A DNA stretch of 64,000 nt, taken from positions 437,562-501,561 of the forward strand of contig CAWJFC010000016.1 of NCBI GenBank assembly GCA_963841945.1, read 5' to 3'. The notes beneath the pieces were generated by a model, which was given only the letters and a program-made list of their open reading frames with translations, did not search any database and had not been told where the DNA came from. How positions within the stretch are numbered: position 1 is the stretch's first letter; each line of letters opens with the position of its first letter. Shown here piece by piece: positions 40,354-49,854 of this stretch. The position numbers and the translations under genes were made by a program. This stretch comes from Acidiflorens sp963841945. Lineage in GTDB: Bacteria > Acidobacteriota > Terriglobia > Terriglobales > Acidobacteriaceae.

Positions 40354-42456
40354 ATGGCAATGACCGCAGAAATAAAAGAAACGATGGAACCGCCGGTGAT
40401 GCGCCTTGGGCAATCGCCCATGAAGCACTCCCGCAAAAAAGCGATCTGGGAGTGGAAGATCGTTCGCAACGCGCTTCTCGATTCCATTCTGAAGCTGAAT
40501 CCGCGCAAGATGATGGGCAACCCGGTCATGTTTGTGGTTGAGGTCGGCAGCGTCATCACGACTCTCCTGCTGCTTCAACGCGGGCCGGCATTCAAGTTCA
40601 ATCTGCAGATCACGCTCTGGCTCTGGTTCACGGTGCTCTTCGCCAACTTTGCCGAAGCCATGGCGGAGGGCCGCGGCAAAGCACAGGCCGAAACGCTGCG
40701 CCGGGCGCGGTCAGAGACGCTCGCGAACCGCATCGTGCCGAATTCGAAGACCGACGCGGTCGAGCAGGTGGCCAGTTCGAAGCTGCGAACCGGCGACCTC
40801 GTCTTCGTATCGGCCGGCGAGTTAATCCCCTCTGACGGAGAGATTATCGAAGGTGTCGCTTCGGTCGACGAATCCGCCATTACCGGCGAGTCGGCTCCGG
40901 TCATTCGCGAAGCCGGCGGCGATCGCTCCGCGGTAACCGGGGGCACGCGCGTGTTGTCGGACAAAATCAAGGTCCGAATCACCTCCAATCCGGGCGAGAC
41001 CTTTCTCGACCGCATGATCGCGCTCGTCGAGGGCGCCGAGCGCCAGAAGACTCCGAACGAAATTGCGCTTAACATTCTCCTCGCCGGACTGACGATCATC
41101 TTTCTGCTCGCGGTGGTCACGCTCCAGCCCTTTGCGATTTATTCGGGATCGCCGCAAACGGTCTTCGTGCTCGTCTCGCTGCTGGTCTGTCTTATTCCCA
41201 CGACCATCGGCGGCTTGCTCTCGGCGATCGGCATCGCGGGTATGGACCGGCTGGTGCAGCACAACGTCCTCGCCATGTCCGGCCGCGCGGTCGAGGCCGC
41301 CGGAGACGTCAATACCCTCCTGCTCGACAAGACCGGCACGATTACTCTCGGCAATCGCCAGGCCGCCGAGTTCATTCCCGCTCCCGGGATCACGGAAGCG
41401 GAAATGGCCGACGCCGCTCAACTCTCCTCGCTTGCCGACGAGACGCCCGAAGGCCGCTCGATCGTCGTGCTCGCCAAAGAACGCTATGGACTCCGTGGCC
41501 GCGAACTCGCCGCCCATGAGGCCGTCTTCGTTCCCTTCACCGCCCAAACCCGCATGTCTGGCGTGAACCTCGATGGCCGCGAGATTCGCAAGGGTGCGGT
41601 CGATTCGATTACGAAGTATCTGAATCAGTTCGGCACCTCTTTGCCTCGCGAGATTCAGGCCAGTGTCGAGCAGATTTCCCGCTCGGGTGGCACGCCGCTG
41701 GTAGTGGCCGAGAACCAGCGCGCGCTGGGCGTCATTTACCTGAAGGACATCGTCAAGGGAGGCATGAGCGACCGCTTCAAACAGCTGCGCGCCATGGGGA
41801 TCAAGACCGTCATGATCACCGGCGACAATCCGCTGACCGCCGCCGCCATCGCCCGCGAGGCCGGTGTCGACGACTTTCTCGCCGAGGCAACGCCGAAAGA
41901 CAAAATGGATTTGATTCGCCGCGAGCAGGCGGATGGCAAACTCGTTGCCATGACAGGCGACGGCACCAACGACGCGCCCGCGCTCGCTCAGGCCGACGTC
42001 GGTGTCGCCATGAATACCGGCACGCAGGCTGCCAAAGAAGCCGGCAACATGGTCGACCTCGATTCCAATCCCACCAAGCTCATTGAGATCGTCGAAATCG
42101 GCAAACAGCTCCTGATGACGCGTGGCGCGCTGACTACATTCTCCATCGCCAATGACGTGGCCAAGTATTTTGCGATCATCCCGGCCATGTTCGCGGGCAC
42201 ATTCCCGGTCTTGAATGCGCTCAACATCATGCACTTGAAGACCGCCGAGTCCGCTGTCCTGTCGGCCGTGATCTTTAACGCTCTGATCATCGTCGGTCTG
42301 ATTCCGCTGGCCCTGCGAGGTGTGAAGTATCGTGCGATGCCCGCGGCAGCGCTGCTTCGCAATAACCTGTGGGTCTATGGCGCGGGCGGCATCATCGTCC
42401 CCTTCATCGGAATCAAGCTGATCGACATGTTGATCACAACCATCGGGCTTGCCTAG
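40354..42456 (+). CDS. kdpB: K+-transporting P-type ATPase subunit KdpB
   Basis: A 700-aa P1A-type ATPase that powers potassium import. The phosphorylated Asp is near residue 325 in LLLDKTGTITLGN. TGES in the actuator domain is at about 177-180, IPTTIGGLLSA (281-291) forms the ion-binding helix, and ATMTGDGTNDAPALAQADVG-type hinge (VAMTGDGTNDAP) is present. ATG 40354 lies 10 bp after kdpA; an in-frame ATG at 40360 is also possible. A long reverse open frame across the gene is a codon-bias shadow. Confidence 0.97.
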   Translation: MAMTAEIKETMEPPVMRLGQSPMKHSRKKAIWEWKIVRNALLDSILKLNPRKMMGNPVMFVVEVGSVITTLLLLQRGPAFKFNLQITLWLWFTVLFANFAEAMAEGRGKAQAETLRRARSETLANRIVPNSKTDAVEQVASSKLRTGDLVFVSAGELIPSDGEIIEGVASVDESAITGESAPVIREAGGDRSAVTGGTRVLSDKIKVRITSNPGETFLDRMIALVEGAERQKTPNEIALNILLAGLTIIFLLAVVTLQPFAIYSGSPQTVFVLVSLLVCLIPTTIGGLLSAIGIAGMDRLVQHNVLAMSGRAVEAAGDVNTLLLDKTGTITLGNRQAAEFIPAPGITEAEMADAAQLSSLADETPEGRSIVVLAKERYGLRGRELAAHEAVFVPFTAQTRMSGVNLDGREIRKGAVDSITKYLNQFGTSLPREIQASVEQISRSGGTPLVVAENQRALGVIYLKDIVKGGMSDRFKQLRAMGIKTVMITGDNPLTAAAIAREAGVDDFLAEATPKDKMDLIRREQADGKLVAMTGDGTNDAPALAQADVGVAMNTGTQAAKEAGNMVDLDSNPTKLIEIVEIGKQLLMTRGALTTFSIANDVAKYFAIIPAMFAGTFPVLNALNIMHLKTAESAVLSAVIFNALIIVGLIPLALRGVKYRAMPAAALLRNNLWVYGAGGIIVPFIGIKLIDMLITTIGLA

Positions 42457-42501
42457 CGACGCGGGAAGTTGAGGCGCGCGAGTTGAAAAGCAGGAGTTGA
42501 T

Positions 42502-43083
42502 ATGAAGAAGAATCTCATTACAGCCGTACTGATGACCATTGCCACCACTATCCTCCTCGGGATCATCTACCCCCTGGTCGTCACCGGACTCGCGCAAGTT
42601 CTCTTCCCGCGCCAGGCCAACGGACAATTGATCTATCGAAACGGGAACGTGATTGGCTCGTCGCTCATCGCGCAAGGATTTGCTGGAGCCGGCTATTTTC
42701 ATCCGCGGCCATCGGCGGCGGGCAACGGCTATGACGCGGCCAATTCCAACGGCTCACAGCTCGGACCAACCAACCAAAAACTCATTGACCGCGTTAAGGG
42801 AGACGTCGCCAGCGCGCAGGCGGAAAATCCCGGCGTTCCCGTTCCCATTGACCTCGTCACGACTTCGGCGTCGGGATTCGATCCGGATATTACGCCGGCA
42901 GCCGCCAAGTTTCAGATTCAGCGCGTGGCAGCAGAGCGCAAGGCGCCAATGGCTGAGATCGACAAGTTGGTTCAGCAACACACGGCTGGCCGTCAATGGG
43001 GATTCCTGGGCGAACCACGCGTCAATGTTCTTGAATTGAATCTAGCTTTGGATGACCGCTTCCCCGTGACGGCACAGCCATAA
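42502..43083 (+). CDS. kdpC: K+-transporting ATPase subunit KdpC
   Basis: A 193-aa single-span accessory subunit that assists KdpB in ATP use. The N-terminal anchor is TAVLMTIATTILLGIIYPLVVTG. KdpC motifs include LIAQGFAGAGYFHPRPSAAG, SGSQLGPTN-like NSNGSQLGPTNQKLIDRV, DLVTTSASGFDPDITPAAA, QRVAAERK and EPRVNVLELNLALD. CAGGAG lies 6-8 bases before ATG 42502. It ends the kdp operon one base before the convergent lipid kinase stop. Confidence 0.95.
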   Translation: MKKNLITAVLMTIATTILLGIIYPLVVTGLAQVLFPRQANGQLIYRNGNVIGSSLIAQGFAGAGYFHPRPSAAGNGYDAANSNGSQLGPTNQKLIDRVKGDVASAQAENPGVPVPIDLVTTSASGFDPDITPAAAKFQIQRVAAERKAPMAEIDKLVQQHTAGRQWGFLGEPRVNVLELNLALDDRFPVTAQP

Positions 43084-43084
43084 G

Positions 43085-43957
43085 CTAGCCCGGCGAAGCG
43101 ATGACGCGCAACGCGCCGGGCGCAACCGAAATTTCGGCAGGCGTATTACACACGAACTCTCCGTCCGCATAGATCTCCAGCGGCACATCGCAATCCACGC
43201 GTGCCCGCTCCGCCTTCGAGTACTCCACCTTCGGCGAGAACAGGTGTCGGCCAAAATAAACAGTGGGAAACATGCAAAAAAGTTTAAAAGGATTCATGCT
43301 TGAGATGCGGCATATATCGAGCTTCCCATCTGCCATGTCCGCTTGTGGCGCGATGCGCATGCCGTCGCCGTAGTACTGCGTGTTCGCAAAGGCCGCCAGC
43401 AACGTGAGTCGCCGCTCTCCGTCCCGAGCTTCGCACACCCCATTCCACGACGTGACTCGCATCGGATAAGCGGGAAGTTTTAGCAGCGCGGGCAGAAGTG
43501 CGAGTACATATCCCCCGTGACCACGCAGCCAGCGAGGCATTCCATTGGCGCGCCGCGCTGTGAGTGAATCGAGCCCGCAACCGGCAACGCAACAAAAGTA
43601 ATGAACGTGCTCGGGAAATTCTGCGGACCGAATCACGCCGAGATCAATGGCTCGCGGTTGCAGCTTTCCGGATTCAAAATTCCGCCACAACTTCAGCGAA
43701 TCTCGAATGGAATGCACGTTCAGGGCGCGGGCGAAATCGTTACCGCTCCCCGATGGCACAACCAGCACGGGGAGTCCGAGCCGCACCAGGGCTGGCAGAT
43801 GGCGATGAATCGTGCCATCGCCGCCAAAAATTACCACCGCATCGGCGTCACTCGGCGAGTTGGGCAGGCCTTCCGCCCACAGGGCATGGGACTCGCGCTG
43901 AAATCGTCCAAGGTCCGATGGCGAGGTTCCCAATCCAAGGATGGCGGCGGCACGCAT
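43085..43957 (-). CDS. Diacylglycerol kinase family lipid kinase
   Basis: A 290-aa cytoplasmic or membrane-associated lipid kinase. The NAD-kinase-like fold carries ADAVVIFGGDGTIHRHLPAL with the nucleotide-binding GGDGT, then VVPSGSGNDFARAL, and GDGMRIAPQADMADGKLDI with the catalytic-loop Asp. Members phosphorylate diacylglycerol, sphingosine or similar lipids; the substrate is unknown. The stop lies 1 bp from the kdpC stop on the other strand, so they are convergent. Confidence 0.88.
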   Translation of the reverse strand: MRAAAILGLGTSPSDLGRFQRESHALWAEGLPNSPSDADAVVIFGGDGTIHRHLPALVRLGLPVLVVPSGSGNDFARALNVHSIRDSLKLWRNFESGKLQPRAIDLGVIRSAEFPEHVHYFCCVAGCGLDSLTARRANGMPRWLRGHGGYVLALLPALLKLPAYPMRVTSWNGVCEARDGERRLTLLAAFANTQYYGDGMRIAPQADMADGKLDICRISSMNPFKLFCMFPTVYFGRHLFSPKVEYSKAERARVDCDVPLEIYADGEFVCNTPAEISVAPGALRVIASPG

Positions 43958-44035
43958 GATGATCGCTTCCCGGCTCGGCTCCCGGTACTGGTCTAGAGAG
44001 CCGAAGTCGAGAGCTCGAGCCGGAAGTCTACGCTT

Positions 44036-45652
44036 CTACTTCAAGCACTTGTCCATAAACTGCTCCAGATCCTTCTTCATCTTGTCGTGCTCGGCGCGGT
44101 CGACGTAGACCATGTGGCCGGCGTAGTAAGTTGCGAAAGAAATTCCCTCGCGATACTTCGGCTCCAGGTTGAGATGGTCAATCGTCCAGTTGGCGGCTGC
44201 AAAAGGCGTCGCCAGATCGTAATAACCCTCCATGACGAGCACCTTCATATAGGGGTTCTTGATGATCGCCGAGCGCAAACTGTCTGCCGTGCTTGGGAAT
44301 CCCTGCTCCGCATTGCCCCAATCCCACTTCTGAAACACCGGCTCATCGTAGGCGAAAACGCGGTAAGGCATATCGGTCTGGTAATTGAGTTCCGTTCGCA
44401 GGTAATTGTAAAAAGCCGACGTGTAGGGCGGCAGGATAGCGGCGCTCGTGGGATCGTAAAAACGGTCGCCGGGATTCGGGCTCGTAAACCGGCCATCGAG
44501 CCGTCCCGTGATCAGCTTTTGATCGAGCAGCAGTTCCCGCATAAATGTCGGAACGTCAATGCGCATGTCATGCGCTTCAATCACCTCGGGACGAAGCCCG
44601 ATATATCGTGACAGTTGCTCGACAATTTTGCGGTGCTCATCCGGACTCAAGGTGTCACCCTTGGCCAGCGCGGCGGCATAGTCATTCAACGACCAGTGCA
44701 CGACGTCGTCGCGAGTCTTATTGATATCCGCGGTTAGGTCCCCCGCGAGCTTGTGGTGGTAGGCAGCGATCATGCTGAATGACGGAACCAGCAGAAAGTA
44801 GGGCAGGTCGTTTGTATCGCTCCATTCCAGAGTCCCGAAGTCCACAGCAGTCGAAAGCAGCGTCACCCCGTTGAACGCGATCCCATGGTCGGCGAGATAT
44901 CCTGAGAGTCCTGCCGCGCGCGTCGTTCCGTAGCTTTCGCCGAGCAGGAATAGAGGCGAACTCCAACGCTCGTAGCGCGAAAGGTAGAGTCGGATAAATT
45001 CGCCAAAGGCCTGCACGTCACCCTTGACGCCGAGATATTTCTTAGTGAGATCGGCATTGGCGGCGCGCGAATAACCGGTGGCCATGGCGTCGACCATTAC
45101 AATGTCGCTGCGATCAAGCAAAGTATCGGGATTGTCCTCGACGCGATAAGGCGCCGCCGGCATAAAACCGTTCTGCTGCAGGACAACGCGCTTCGGGCCA
45201 AGCGCTCCCATGTGCAGCCACACCGAGGCCGAGCCGGGGCCGCCGTTGAACGCGAACGTTAGCGGACGCTTCGCGGCATCCTGGCCGTCGAGCGTGTAGG
45301 CAACAAAAAACATCTCGGCTTCGATCTTGCCATCGGCTCGCTTCAGCGGAAGCCGCCCCGCGGCCGCCGTGTAAGCGAGCGCCTTGCCATTGACCGTCAT
45401 CGTGTGATGCGTCACCACCGCCGGAACTTCGCTCACATCGAAATGCTCTTCTTTGTCGGTCGCTTCTTCCGACTTGGCTGGCTCGGCGGGTTTACTCTCC
45501 GACTTTTCTGGGCTGGCGCCGGGCTCTTTCTTCGCCTTGTCTTTATGTGCCGCCGCTTTGGCTGTGTCGGGCTTGTCGGTCGACTCTTGCGGTTGCGCCA
45601 CCAGAATCTGAGCTGTCAGAACAGCGAATAGCAATGCTGCGAAGACTTTCAT
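44036..45652 (-). CDS. Peptidase S10 (serine carboxypeptidase-like), secreted
   Basis: A 538-aa exported protein. Signal peptide residues 1-20 (ending ILVAQ) are followed by a Lys/Ala/Glu-rich linker of about 50 residues. The S10 alpha/beta-hydrolase core has FAFNGGPGSASVWLHMG (oxyanion), the nucleophile elbow LLGESYGTTRAAGL with Ser near 240, VMEGYYDLATPF with the Asp, and YYAGHMVY with the His. It probably removes C-terminal amino acids from peptides in the periplasm. ATG 45652 is chosen; a GTG one codon upstream is possible. Confidence 0.88.
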   Translation of the reverse strand: MKVFAALLFAVLTAQILVAQPQESTDKPDTAKAAAHKDKAKKEPGASPEKSESKPAEPAKSEEATDKEEHFDVSEVPAVVTHHTMTVNGKALAYTAAAGRLPLKRADGKIEAEMFFVAYTLDGQDAAKRPLTFAFNGGPGSASVWLHMGALGPKRVVLQQNGFMPAAPYRVEDNPDTLLDRSDIVMVDAMATGYSRAANADLTKKYLGVKGDVQAFGEFIRLYLSRYERWSSPLFLLGESYGTTRAAGLSGYLADHGIAFNGVTLLSTAVDFGTLEWSDTNDLPYFLLVPSFSMIAAYHHKLAGDLTADINKTRDDVVHWSLNDYAAALAKGDTLSPDEHRKIVEQLSRYIGLRPEVIEAHDMRIDVPTFMRELLLDQKLITGRLDGRFTSPNPGDRFYDPTSAAILPPYTSAFYNYLRTELNYQTDMPYRVFAYDEPVFQKWDWGNAEQGFPSTADSLRSAIIKNPYMKVLVMEGYYDLATPFAAANWTIDHLNLEPKYREGISFATYYAGHMVYVDRAEHDKMKKDLEQFMDKCLK

Positions 45653-45720
45653 CACACCCCCACATGAAAACGCACAACATGATAGCAGGATTGATCCTCC
45701 GCTCCCGCATGCGCTCTAAC

Positions 45721-47511
45721 TCAAGATCGTGCCCTTCCTCGATAACTGCCGAGAACATCGCTCTGCGAGATGACGCCCTCCAGCTTCCGGAAGTCCGCGC
45801 GGCTCACCACCGGCACCAGCGGCCAGCGATCCACATATCGCAGGGCCGTCTCGAGTGGATGATCGGGATGCAAATAAGGAACCTGTTGGCTGGCCAGCAC
45901 AGAGCTGAGCGTCAAGCTTTCCTTGCCTTCCTTGACCATGGTTTCGAGTTCCTTGGCTGTAACAATGCCCCAGCCGGTGGGGTCCAGCCGCACCAGCATG
46001 GAACCGGACGATTTGCCGCTCACCTGTTGCAGGAGCCGCTCCACGCTCTCCGCCCCGTTAAGAACCTCTCCCGGCGGCTGCATGGCATCCTCCACGCGCA
46101 GAATGCTCTCTTCCCTTTGCTCTTCCATCGACGGCAAATCGAGTCCATCCTGCCGCGTGAGCGCGTCAAAAATTGCCACTGGTTGCAGAGTTCGCGAAAT
46201 GAAATAAGCAAACGTGTTGGCCACCATCACCGGCAAAATGATCGAATAGTTGCCGCTGACCTCGAGCACCATGAACAGCGATGTCATCGGAGCGCGCAGA
46301 AACCCCGCAAACAGCACGCCCATCCCGACCAGCGCATACGTGCCGGGCGAAATCGACAAGTGGGGCAAAAGGTAGTGCTCCGCGCCGCCCACCGACGCGC
46401 CCAGCATCGCTCCAATAAACAACGTCGGGGCGAACATGCCGCCCGGCGTTCCACTGGAGAACGACAGCAGCGTCGCAATGATCTTGAGCCCCGCAAGAAT
46501 GGCCATCATCTGCCACGTGAATTGCCCATGCATCGCCTGGTCCATGTATTCGTAGCCGGCGCCCATCACCTGCGGATAGCCCATGACCGCAATAAGTCCG
46601 ATCAGCAGGCCTGCCACGGCCGGCTGAAAATATTGCGTCCACCGCGGCAGCATTCTGGAGCGGATTCGCAGACCTTTTATGCCCACGGCAAATGCGACCG
46701 AGGCCAATCCACCGACTACTCCGAGGATGGAATAGGCGATCAGCTCCGAAGGACGCTGCAGCTCCACCGCCGGAATCCGGAAAAGCGGTTCCGAACCGAG
46801 GAACCAGCGCATCACGACCACGCTCGAAACTGCCGAGAGTACAACCGAGCCCAGAATGCCGGCCGTCCAGCGCCCGATGACCTCTTCAATCACAAAAAGC
46901 ACGGCGGAAATCGGCGCGTTGAATGCTGCCGCCAGTCCCGCTGCCGCGCCGACCGGAGCGATCAGCCGCATGCGATCCCGCGACAGCCGCATGCGGCGGC
47001 CCAGCGCCGAAGCCAGTCCCGCGCCGATTTGCAGCGACGGATCTTCCGGCCCCAGCGAGTGCCCCGCACCAATCGCCAGCGCCGACGTAATGAATTTTCC
47101 GACCGCCGTCCGGAACGGAATGTAGCCGTTATAGATGTACAACGCCGCTTTCGTTTGATTGACGCCGCTGCCGCGGGTCAGCGGGAAGACATGAATGACC
47201 AGCACCGCGACCACCAGTCCCGCAAGCGTCGGCGTCAATATCAGACGCCACGGCGAGAGCACGTCGCCCGAGCCGAGCAGATAAATGCGGCACCAGTCAA
47301 TGGCAAAACGAAAGCAAACGACAGCCAGTCCGGAGAAAATTCCAATAAAAACCGACAGGATCAGGAAGAATCGCTCTTCGCGAAACACCACCTGCAGCAG
47401 TGCTGATTTGGGCGGTGGAGGCGCTGAACTTTCCGCAGGCGCAACCGGCGCGGTCACCGTCATCACGCCGGGTTGAGACTCTAAGTGCTGCTCCAACTCA
47501 GTTCCCCTCAT
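45721..47511 (-). CDS. ClC-family chloride channel/antiporter with CBS domains
   Basis: A 596-aa membrane protein. The N-terminus is Ala/Pro-rich; then ClC helices follow with GSGVNQTKAALY (first Cl-site motif), GHSLGPEDPSLQIGAGLAS carrying the gating Glu (GPEDP) and GTPGGMFAPTLFIGAMLGA. A C-terminal CBS pair covers about 465-590 (LRVEDAMQPPGEVL, VISQSDVLGSYRG). The gating Glu suggests Cl-/H+ exchange. ATG 47511 overlaps the stop of the upstream TPR gene by 14 bp, so translation is coupled. Confidence 0.92.
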   Translation of the reverse strand: MRGTELEQHLESQPGVMTVTAPVAPAESSAPPPPKSALLQVVFREERFFLILSVFIGIFSGLAVVCFRFAIDWCRIYLLGSGDVLSPWRLILTPTLAGLVVAVLVIHVFPLTRGSGVNQTKAALYIYNGYIPFRTAVGKFITSALAIGAGHSLGPEDPSLQIGAGLASALGRRMRLSRDRMRLIAPVGAAAGLAAAFNAPISAVLFVIEEVIGRWTAGILGSVVLSAVSSVVVMRWFLGSEPLFRIPAVELQRPSELIAYSILGVVGGLASVAFAVGIKGLRIRSRMLPRWTQYFQPAVAGLLIGLIAVMGYPQVMGAGYEYMDQAMHGQFTWQMMAILAGLKIIATLLSFSSGTPGGMFAPTLFIGAMLGASVGGAEHYLLPHLSISPGTYALVGMGVLFAGFLRAPMTSLFMVLEVSGNYSIILPVMVANTFAYFISRTLQPVAIFDALTRQDGLDLPSMEEQREESILRVEDAMQPPGEVLNGAESVERLLQQVSGKSSGSMLVRLDPTGWGIVTAKELETMVKEGKESLTLSSVLASQQVPYLHPDHPLETALRYVDRWPLVPVVSRADFRKLEGVISQSDVLGSYRGRARS

Positions 47512-48673
47512 GCAAGTGCGCAATCAAAAGTAGAGCCAGATCCGGCCCCGTGGGAAGACCGCAACTGTTGGTCGTTTGACGCTCAATATTGAATACGAGC
47601 TCCATTGCGCCCTCGACCAGATCCGGATCGCGCCGAAGCGCCGATTCTCCGATCCGTGGCTTCATTCTGGCCCAATTGTCGGCCAGTGTCGCAAGCCCAT
47701 CGGACGGTTTTCCGCCGGGAGCTTGCGCCGAGCACGTCTTCAGCCTATCGCCGGCGATATTAAAATCCTGCATCACCGTGTGCGCCCGCTGTGCGCCTGA
47801 GAGTTCATGACGAAACGGATCGAACAATAAAACATCTTTCGTGGTCTTGAGCTGGGCCGCGCTCTGGCTATCTTGCGGCTCGGCTGCGACTGCTTCCTCC
47901 AGGAATCTCTCGGCTGCGGGATAACGTGCCAGTTTGAATGCCGCCAGCCCGGCGCCCGCCAGCGCCGCATGATTGTGCGGATCTTTTTTCAAGCTCTGCC
48001 GAAATGCCGCCGAGGCGTGCTCATAGTCCTGCGCGCGAACAAACAGTTCCCCGAGTTGCTCTTGTTGGACCGGATCGTCTCCAACATTCGCCGCCAGGGC
48101 AATCAACTCCGCTTGCGCCTGTGTTTTCGCGTTGATCTTCAGAAGGTATTCGATCAACTCCAGCCGTGTGTAACGGCGCGCAGCCTCCTGGTCGTCGGGC
48201 CACGTCGCATAGACCGCGTTGTGATAATAACGGAGCGCGCGATCGGTTTCCGCTTTTTGTGCGGCGATACGCGCAAGTTCGAGATTTACAAAACCGTTCT
48301 CCGGTTGGCGATCCCACAAATTGATCAGATATGCATGCGCCTCGTTGCTCTTGCCTTGACCTAGAAGCGCCTGCGCGAGATCGAGCTGGTAAGTATAGTT
48401 ATCGCGCGAATAACGGAGAGCTGAGCGGAATTCGAGGACCGCACTCGGATAGCGCCGCGCCTTCAGATCGGCGATCCCGCGGCTGGACCATCGCGTCCCA
48501 AGCGCATTCTGCTGGGCATAAAACGCCCGTGAGAGCGCCGTCACCGCCAGAAAAAATATGACGGCGGCAACGAATAGCAACGTCAGCACGACTGGTCTTT
48601 GATCCAGATAAGCCAGGGCACGCGATGCCTTCCTGTCCCCAGCCGTCGCCTCATTCGGAGAAACACTCACCAC
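47498..48673 (-). CDS. Membrane-anchored TPR protein
   Basis: A 391-aa protein. A single membrane span (VVLTLLFVAAVIFFLAVTALS, residues about 28-48) anchors a TPR-rich domain (residues 55-300) with repeats such as GIADLKARRYPSAVLEFRSAL, LAQALLGQGKSNEAHAYLINL, LGELFVRAQDYEHASAAFRQSL and GAGLAAFKLARYPAAERFLEEA. The C-terminus is not recognised. GTG 48673 is the start with GGGAG 4 bases upstream, and a GTG one codon later fits slightly better. It overlaps the ClC gene. Confidence 0.75.
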   Translation of the reverse strand: MVSVSPNEATAGDRKASRALAYLDQRPVVLTLLFVAAVIFFLAVTALSRAFYAQQNALGTRWSSRGIADLKARRYPSAVLEFRSALRYSRDNYTYQLDLAQALLGQGKSNEAHAYLINLWDRQPENGFVNLELARIAAQKAETDRALRYYHNAVYATWPDDQEAARRYTRLELIEYLLKINAKTQAQAELIALAANVGDDPVQQEQLGELFVRAQDYEHASAAFRQSLKKDPHNHAALAGAGLAAFKLARYPAAERFLEEAVAAEPQDSQSAAQLKTTKDVLLFDPFRHELSGAQRAHTVMQDFNIAGDRLKTCSAQAPGGKPSDGLATLADNWARMKPRIGESALRRDPDLVEGAMELVFNIERQTTNSCGLPTGPDLALLLIAHLHEGN

Positions 48674-48785
48674 ATGGCTCCCATTACGCTTCCACTCTTA
48701 CTTATTCTTATTTTTTCACTCTTTTCGCAAGGAACAAGGAGCTCGGAACTACCCAGGGATGGCACGATCTAAGATGGTGTGATGA

Positions 48786-48815
48786 GGAAAAAGGCGGCCC
48801 GCTAGGGCCGCCTTT
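48786..48815 (-). terminator. Intrinsic terminator after pal
   Basis: On the minus strand AGGCGGCCC pairs with GGGCCGCCT over a TAGC loop, 9 bp of pure GC-rich stem, followed by TTTTTCC. It is located 7 bp beyond the pal stop. A short TTTCT on the other side means it may also stop rightward transcripts. Confidence 0.9.
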
Positions 48816-48821
48816 CTATAC

Positions 48822-49364
48822 TCAATGTTCAACGGCAATATGGTCAACGCGATTCTCCTGCCAGCACTGTTCATCGTCCTGGTTGCAGAACGGTTTTTCC
48901 TTGCCGTAACTGATCGTCTTGATCCGATCCGCCGCTACTCCATCCGTCAGCAGAGTCTGCTTCATCGATTCGGCGCGGCTTGTGCCTAGAGCAAGATTGT
49001 ATTCAATTGAGCCCCGGTCGTCGCAATGCCCCTCGATTAGCACACTGATGTTCGGATGCTGGCGAAGGAACTCAGCGTCCCGTTGCGCAGTCGAGGTTTC
49101 GTCCGTGCGCACCTCGGCTTTGTTGTAGTCGAAGAAAACGTCCTTGACGTTTCGGGCAAAGAGTTCCTCATCCGATAGTCCAGGCGTCGCGGCTGCCGGT
49201 TTCGGTTGCTCGGCCGCTGGCTGCTTTGCCGCTACCGTGGCCGCAGGTGCGGGAGACGGCGCTGGTGCCGGCGTAACTTTCGCCGCTTTCTTCGCGCACC
49301 CCGCCGACAACAATATTGCTCCCAAAACGATCAACAATGAAGATGTCTGTTTTTTATGTGTCAC
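48822..49364 (-). CDS. pal: Peptidoglycan-associated lipoprotein Pal (OmpA family)
   Basis: A 180-aa lipoprotein of the Tol-Pal system that anchors the outer membrane to murein. The N-terminal signal has lipobox LSAGC near residue 23. An Ala/Pro/Lys-rich linker of about 50 residues leads to the OmpA_C domain with VFFDYNKAEVRTDE, VLIEGHCDDRGSIEYNLALGTSRAESMK and RIKTISYGKEKPFC. GTG 49364 is preferred because GGAG lies 7 bases before; longer frames to 49406 lack a Shine-Dalgarno. An intrinsic terminator follows. Confidence 0.93.
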   Translation of the reverse strand: MTHKKQTSSLLIVLGAILLSAGCAKKAAKVTPAPAPSPAPAATVAAKQPAAEQPKPAAATPGLSDEELFARNVKDVFFDYNKAEVRTDETSTAQRDAEFLRQHPNISVLIEGHCDDRGSIEYNLALGTSRAESMKQTLLTDGVAADRIKTISYGKEKPFCNQDDEQCWQENRVDHIAVEH

Positions 49365-49467
49365 GTGAATTCTCCTTAGGGTCACCAACGATTTGCCATA
49401 GAGCATTTCCGACTGCCGGCGGAACGCTCCAAAAGTCGCGAAACAACAAATCTTTAGCTAAGGAGAA

Positions 49468-49755
49468 TCAGCAACGAAGTACGCTTCCGCACACGGCGGG
49501 ACTGTTAGGCTCGCATTCGGCGGCGGGAACATTCAGCCAAAAAAGGACGATCAGGAAAGACAAATTCAGCGAGGACTTCAGCGCGGAATAAACGATGGCC
49601 AGACGCAGTCGAAGCGCGGCGCGGGCCGCCTGTAGCGCAGTAACCGGCCCATTCACCGCAGAGTACGGCCCCTGCATCACCGGAAACAGGAAGATCGTCA
49701 GAATGCAGAAGATGGCAACCACCGCCATCTCCATTCCGATTCGGCCAGAAGTCAT
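49468..49755 (-). CDS. Small membrane protein, unknown (acidobacterial type)
   Basis: A 95-aa protein from ATG 49755 with one clear N-terminal span (AVVAIFCILTIFLFPVMQG) and a second near 65-75 (LSFLIVLFWLNVPA). The intervening SAVNGPVTALQAARAALRLRLAIVYSAL resembles a conserved motif of small proteins in related genomes. Function unknown. Lies between pal and the ligase gene on the same strand. Confidence 0.55.
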   Translation of the reverse strand: MTSGRIGMEMAVVAIFCILTIFLFPVMQGPYSAVNGPVTALQAARAALRLRLAIVYSALKSSLNLSFLIVLFWLNVPAAECEPNSPAVCGSVLRC

Positions 49756-49854
49756 TGCACCAAGTATTATAGCGGGCCGCTCGCTCGGATTGAAGTCGCT
49801 CGCAACCCTTTGGTACAGCAGCCGTTTGGGCCGGTTTCCGAGGATTCTATGCTC

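Noticed and set aside
40822..42702. A 626-codon reverse open frame inside kdpB and kdpC
   Set aside because: Pure codon-bias shadow of kdpB; the product is rich in Gly, His and Asp with no domain, and the plus strand has an unmistakable P-type ATPase.
45547..47406. A 619-codon plus-strand frame over the ClC gene
   Set aside because: Shadow of the minus-strand ClC gene; the predicted protein is Arg/His/Gln-rich and unstructured.
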